From the NCBI RefSeq assembly GCF_008728515.1, contig NC_044988.1:28044998-28108997 (forward strand): 64,000 nt of DNA, given 5' to 3'. A model generated the notes under the pieces. It was given only the letters and a program-made list of their open reading frames with translations. It had not been told where the DNA came from and made no database searches. The translations under genes were made by a program, and so were the position numbers. Shown in pieces: positions 35,267 to 64,000 of the stretch. Position 1 is the first letter of the stretch. Each line of letters begins with the position of its first letter. Source of the DNA: Papio anubis. Lineage: Eukaryota; Chordata; Mammalia; Primates; Cercopithecidae.

Positions 35267-35556
35267 TTCTTTTTTTTTTTTGAGACAGAGTTTTGCTCTT
35301 GTTGCCCAGGCTGGAGTACAATGGTGAGATCTCGGCTCACCGCAACCTCTGCCCCTCGAGTTCAAGCGATTCTCCTGCCTCAGCCTCTTGGATTACAGGC
35401 ACCCGCTAGCACGCCCAGCTATTTTTTTGTATTTTTAGTAGAGACGGTGGTTCACCATGTTGGCCAGGCTGGTCTTGAACTCCTAACTTCAGATGATCCA
35501 CCTGCCTCAGCATCCCAGAATGCTGGGATTACAGGCGTAAGCCACCACACCCAGCC
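35267..35556 (-). repeat. Alu element
   Basis: TSDs CATTTTTAAGGCTTTTCT (35249-35266) and CATTTTTAATGCTTTTCT (35557-35574), one change. Confidence 0.94.
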
Positions 35557-35620
35557 CATTTTTAATGCTTTTCTAGTCATTAAAATTAAATTTGCTCATC
35601 TTTATTTAAAACAAAATATA

Positions 35621-35917
35621 GGCTGGGCGCAGTGGCTCTGTAGTTCTGTAGTCTGTAGTCCTAGCACTTTGGGAGGCCGAAGTGTATGGATCGCTTGAGC
35701 CCAGGAGTTCAAGACCAGTCTGGGCAACATGGTGAAACCTCTTCTCTACAAAAAATACAAAAACTAGTCAGGCATGCTGGCACAAACCTGTAGTCCCAGC
35801 TACTTGGGAGGCTGAGGTGAGAGGATTGCTTGAATCCAGGAGATCGAGGCTGCAGTGAGCTGTGACTGCACCACTGCACTTAAGCCTGGGTGAGACTGTG
35901 TCTCAAAATATAATAAA
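35621..35917 (+). repeat. AluJ-like element
   Basis: GGCTGGGCGCAGTGGCTCTG; a small TAGTTCTGTAGTCTGTAGTC duplication lies near its 5' end. Confidence 0.9.
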
Positions 35918-36094
35918 ATAAAAAATTTATAATATATGTATATCCAGAGTATATATATTGTATAAAACCTATACGTATGTGTAAATATATGTAATTAATT
36001 CTTCCTTTTTCTGGTTGATTCATTCACTTATGCTTTAACACTAAACAAAAAGGATGGCTGCAGGGTGGCCTACATGGTAAACGGGATGAGGGAT

Positions 36095-36455
36095 TGTGAT
36101 GGTTAGTTTTTATGCATCAGCTTGGCTGGGCCATGGTGCCCAAATATTTGGTCAAACATTATTCTGGTTGTTTCGGTAAAGGTTTTGTTGCTGTCGTTGT
36201 TGTTTTAGGAGATTAACACTTATATTGGTGGACTTTGAGTAAACCAGATTGTCCTCTGAAATGTAAGTAGGCCTCATCCAATCAGTTGAAGGCCTTAACA
36301 GAACAAAGACGGACCTCACACTAGCTAGGAGGATTGGACTGTCTCTCTCCCCTGGTTCTCCAGCCTGCTGGTCTACCCTTCAGATTTTAGACTTACCAAT
36401 CTCCTACAATCCTGTATGACAATTCATTAAAATAAATCTCTCTTTATATGTATAT
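36095..36455 (+). mobile_element. MLT2-type (ERVL) LTR, partial
   Basis: TGTGATGGTTAGTTTTTATG start and CCTCATCCAATCAGTTGAAG match the same family as 57527-58036. AATAAATCTCTC gives the poly(A) motif. Family name from memory. Confidence 0.65.
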
Positions 36456-36459
36456 GAAA

Positions 36460-37490
36460 GCTAGAACTGGCAAAATGACCCCAACTGAAAAGAGGTTCGA
36501 AGGGGACAGGGAGGATTGACTGGGAACCTCTCAAAAGACAACTGTAATTGCTTAAATGGACCGTTCCTAACCAACTTTTCTTCCTATGAAGAATTTGTTA
36601 GTGTCAAATTACTACTGATGTTAGTGACATCAGTAGCACCTGATGTCATTCTGGAAGACCCATCGCTCATCTATCTCACTGGGCTAGAAGCATAGGCATA
36701 ATTCTATCACAGATGCAGGTGCCGCCGGGGCCACACTGGCTTCTGGAGAGCTGCAGAATCCTGACAGTGCAGAAACTGAACACGGCTCTCACTCATGGTC
36801 CCATCTTCCCTCTACTGATACTCTTCTCCCTGTTTCTTCATTTGCTTACCATCATTTTTTTCCATTATGTTCCATGTATACTGTAGGCAGCTTTAAATCT
36901 TTCCCAGAACCAAGGAGGGTATGAATAAAAAAGGGGGGTGAAGGTGCCGGGGGTCCATCAGGCACGCTGCTGGACATCCTCAGGAACAGAGGCACTGCCT
37001 GCATCACAAAATTGCTGGAACCAGATGACAACCTAGCTCCTGCCAAAAGCCTCCTCCCCTCCCCACCTACGTTTGCAAAGCGCTCATTCCCGGATTTAAA
37101 GAACACAACCCAACAGTATTATCGTATAGTTAACTAGTACATTTTTCTCCTTTTATTTATGGAATGTGCAAATGTTAGTCAGTGCCCTGAGGAGTGTTCA
37201 GAAATTCAAGATACATTAAATGATTTATAAGTGACAGCACCCATACTGGAAGAGACATAAACAAGGACACCTTTATAGTATAACTCAGTTACCAGTAAGC
37301 CAAATTTCTAACTCCACTAAAACACAAGCCTAACTCCTTTGTGTCAATTCATATCATAAAAGATCCTTAATGGAACCAAGACTCTTTTCTCCTTTTCCAA
37401 ATTCATTGTTCTTTTTATTAATACAAGCCTAAATTCCTAACCTGTCTTGCTTAAGTTCTAAATTTATTTCAGTACTTCAAGAATTTAAGT
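36460..37490. other. Intergenic, nothing recognised
   Basis: About 1 kb without a clear repeat family or gene. Confidence 0.4.
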
Positions 37491-37491
37491 G

Positions 37492-37619
37492 GTGTTTGGG
37501 CATGGTGGCTCACGCCTGTAATCCCGGCACTTTGGGAGGCAGAGGTGGGAGGATCGCTAAAGGAGTTCAAGACCAGGACCAGCCTGGGGTCAGCAAAGCA
37601 AGACCCTGTCAAAAAAAAA
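37492..37619 (+). repeat. Alu left-arm fragment (FLAM-like)
   Basis: GGGCATGGTGGCTCACGCCT start, about 125 bp, with a poly(A) tail. Confidence 0.8.
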
Positions 37620-37712
37620 AAAGGGAAAGAAAGAAAAGGAGAGAGAGAGGAGGGAGGGAGGGAGGGACGGAGGGAGGAGAAAAGAAAGGAAAAGAAAAGT
37701 AGAAGAGGAAGA
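37620..37712 (+). repeat. (GGGA/GAAA)n purine tract
   Basis: About 90 bases almost purely A and G, from an Alu tail. Confidence 0.9.
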
Positions 37713-37714
37713 GT

Positions 37715-38260
37715 GGATGTGGGGGTGTAAATTGATGCAACTTTCCTAGGAAGCCATTTGGCAGTAAACATCAAGGGCCTTAAAAATGTTCCTATACTTT
37801 TACTCAGTAATTCTACTTCTGAGAACTTGCCTGCAGAAAAATACTGAAATGTTGATCAATGATATACGAAACTGGATTACATACAAAGAGGTGCATTTCA
37901 TGTATTAAAAAAAAAGGGCAAAAAACTGGAAATAATCCCAACAGCTAACAATAGGAGAATTGTTCACTTATGAAGCAGTCATGGGATATATTGCTCTGTG
38001 GTTGTTAATGACGATGTGTGCACCACGCTTTAACTACCTTGCTGCACAGTCGTAACCACCTGAGAAACGTTAGTGATAGAAAGATAAACAGAAAAAATAC
38101 GAAATAGAACTACAAACACAGTACACCCTCAAGCATCGTACACACAGACATCCACAAATACGTAATTGGAGAAAATACACCAAAATTATCTGAGGGATGG
38201 GATTATGGGTATAATTTTCTTTTTCACGTTTCCATTTTCCAATGTTCGACAAGGAGTAAG
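37715..38260 (+). repeat. L1M remnant just downstream of TJP2
   Basis: GGCAGTAAACATCAAGGGCC, TACTCAGTAATTCTACTTCT and CTGGAAATAATCCCAACAGC are L1M landmarks. Confidence 0.7.
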
Positions 38261-38363
38261 TACCCACTTCTATGATTAGGAACTGAAATAAAAGTTGTAT
38301 TTAAAATAGAAAGTAGCATACAAATCCACCACAAAGAAAATTATGGATTGCAATGTATTCCTT

Positions 38364-38369
38364 TTTATT
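38364..38369 (-). terminator. TJP2: Poly(A) signal AATAAA of TJP2 (distal, likely main)
   Basis: The plus strand reads TTTATT. The transcript continues into a GU-rich downstream element within 35-50 nt, which is the usual layout of a strong cleavage site. Confidence 0.7.
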
Positions 38370-38773
38370 AAATTATAAAACTGTTGTCAATACACGTGCT
38401 TTTGGAAATAGTGTTTTCCTCAAGTATCTGCTTTTGTGCAGCACTTGGTTTTAAACAAACAAAAAATTTCAACACCAACTTCTTGGTCTCCAAGCTATTG
38501 AGCACTTATAGCCAAACTATCAAGTATAGCTATGATATATACAGTCTGAATTTAGGGAAAATATTACAAAGACAAATGCCTTGAAAAGATGACACAGTGC
38601 AGGGAAAGCTACAGCTATTAAGATGGTATAAAAACTTAGTCAAAATGTTTTAGTCCATTATGGCTCTGCCTAAAGCTTCAAAGGAAGAAAATTTAAGACA
38701 CTTCTCATCCAAGGCACTTTAGAGAGTTGCAATAAAGTACTTCTTTGAATTTAGTTTGAGTCCAACAGTATTT

Positions 38774-38779
38774 TTTATT
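38774..38779 (-). terminator. TJP2: Possible proximal poly(A) signal of TJP2
   Basis: Minus-strand AATAAA lies about 395 nt after the stop codon. The sequence beyond it is not clearly GU-rich, so it is weaker than the distal signal. Its use would shorten the 3' UTR by about 400 nt. Confidence 0.4.
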
Positions 38780-39172
38780 CCTTTTTCACATTCTGACTCA
38801 CACTGAAACAGTCCTTGAAGGCAGCTATTAATGAGGAAAAATAGTTATTGCTTCTTAATATACATATTAAAAGTATGCAAACAGAATGCAGATTTTGGTC
38901 CACTGAAAGCAAGTAACAGGATCTGACTGTGGTGTTCTGCTTAATTCTGAGCAAAAAACCACAGACTCCTCTAACCCAGTCCCACAAACAGAGCCTTCAG
39001 TTCTGAATTTGCACCGGCTGTCCCCTGGGTTCTCTACGAGGACACACAAGCTAGAGTACCACCACGTCTCCATGGTGCATTCTATCTGGAGAAGAACCAT
39101 CCCGGCGGCCTGGCAGGACCGGCTAGTCCGATGCCGTGGCAGGCGGGCCCGGGAGAATCCACGCTCAGACAT

Positions 39173-63200
<24,028 letters not shown>

Positions 63201-64000
63201 CTGCAATAGGTTCCGTTTCAGAAAGGAAAGATGGGAGATATTTTTTAAAAGGGAGAACAAATTTAGCAAACGAGAGATTTAATTTCTTCTAGCTATACAG
63301 TAATTTATAGTTTACAAAGCCCTTTCATTTTTCTCATATATCTCATATATCCTACAATTTTATCTTTCTTGGGACCATGAGACGAGTATCAGTAGGTCCC
63401 TGTTACTGGTGAAGACGTAGAATTACAGAATCTTTATGGCAACGCAGTCAAGATGAGAAAGCAAATAAAGGGCAGAGTTAGGGCTAAAATTCTTCCAAAG
63501 GAAGGCCTGCTTGCACTGCATTCTTGTCAAAGACACAGTCTGGGTACAAAGAAGCAGTATCCTAATGCAGGAGGCTGCTGCCCTTGAACCCTGCTGAACT
63601 AGGGGTTCTGATTATCAAGGGCAGAGTGCAGCAGCACTCCTCCTCCCTCCCCGACACGGACAGACACTGGGTCCATCACATTAGTGTAGTCACCACGGGG
63701 CACCGTAGTTTAGCAATACTTCACCTATTTGGGAGTGAATTTATCTGACAAACACAAATATTCAGAGTAACACTCTGGAAAGGTAGCTAGATGGGTATAT
63801 AAACAGACAACAGTAACATCACAAAGTTCACCCACTTCTACATTTTGCTGTTCATACAAATGATTCCTCTTTCTCGTAAGCACTACTAATGGGGGTTTGT
63901 TAAAGGTGGCTGATGATGTACAAAATCACCATCTAGGCAAAAACCACCACTCTTCTGGATTTCAGTTACAGAGAAAGAGCTGTAAAGAAGAAGGGAAAAC
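63201..64000 (-). other. TJP2: TJP2 intron at the window edge
   Basis: Intron upstream of the first PDZ3 exon, at least 800 bp. Possible MIR trace near 63390-63490. Exons for PDZ1 and PDZ2 are not in the window. Confidence 0.6.

Larger units (their letters stand above)
38345..39172 (-). other. TJP2: TJP2 3' untranslated region
   Basis: This runs from the stop codon to the inferred cleavage zone near 38340-38350, about 0.83 kb. The end is inferred from an AATAAA on the minus strand at 38364-38369 followed by a GU-rich stretch (TTTGTGGTGGATTTGT, about 38316-38332). No Alu or L1 interrupts it. The L1M remnant downstream (37715-38260) stops short of this end. Confidence 0.75.

Overview
The window is ordinary mammalian, clearly primate, nuclear DNA. 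It is packed with Alu elements, primate L1 copies and MaLR LTRs, and it carries spliced exons of one protein gene on the minus strand. Several young Alu copies (best at 59994-60296, also 4220-4516) carry base changes typical of the Old World monkey AluYRa lineage rather than human AluY. The source is therefore most likely a cercopithecoid monkey (macaque, baboon or vervet type); the exact species cannot be read from the sequence.

Right part (about 38345-64000): the 3' half of TJP2, encoding the tight-junction scaffold ZO-2, transcribed right to left. Thirteen coding exons with proper AG/GT borders join into one open frame of 683 residues plus stop (2053 nt). In order they encode PDZ3, SH3, the inactive guanylate-kinase-like (GUK) domain, an acidic stretch, a proline-rich tail and the C-terminal PDZ ligand TEL. 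Exons for the N-terminus, PDZ1 and PDZ2 lie beyond the right edge. The 3' UTR runs to a poly(A) signal at 38364-38369 with a GU-rich element behind it. The introns hold Alus, an ERVL-type LTR, a MER2 transposon, MIRs and a 40-bp minisatellite that ends about 45 bp from a splice donor.

Left part (1 to about 38300): sequence downstream of TJP2 with no gene I can support. It is a layered record of insertions: old L1M 3' ends, a 3-kb dead primate L1 with a broken ORF2 (about 5671-8715), a short L1PA copy with target-site duplications (TSDs), a Tigger1 end, an Alu-split MER2, three MaLR LTRs (THE1, MLT1, MST types) that each keep 5-bp TSDs, a probable ERV1 solo LTR, and about 25 Alus. At 28175-28386 there is a small telomere-like locus: four TTAGGG units followed by an inverted, degenerate CCTAA array.

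I see no novel biochemical system. The most unusual structures are the intronic minisatellite beside the TJP2 splice donor, the inverted telomere-like repeat, and a sharp strand switch of Alus within TJP2. Repeat family names come from recognition of consensus sequences without a RepeatMasker run. Repeat ends are good to about 5-20 bp unless TSDs fix them.
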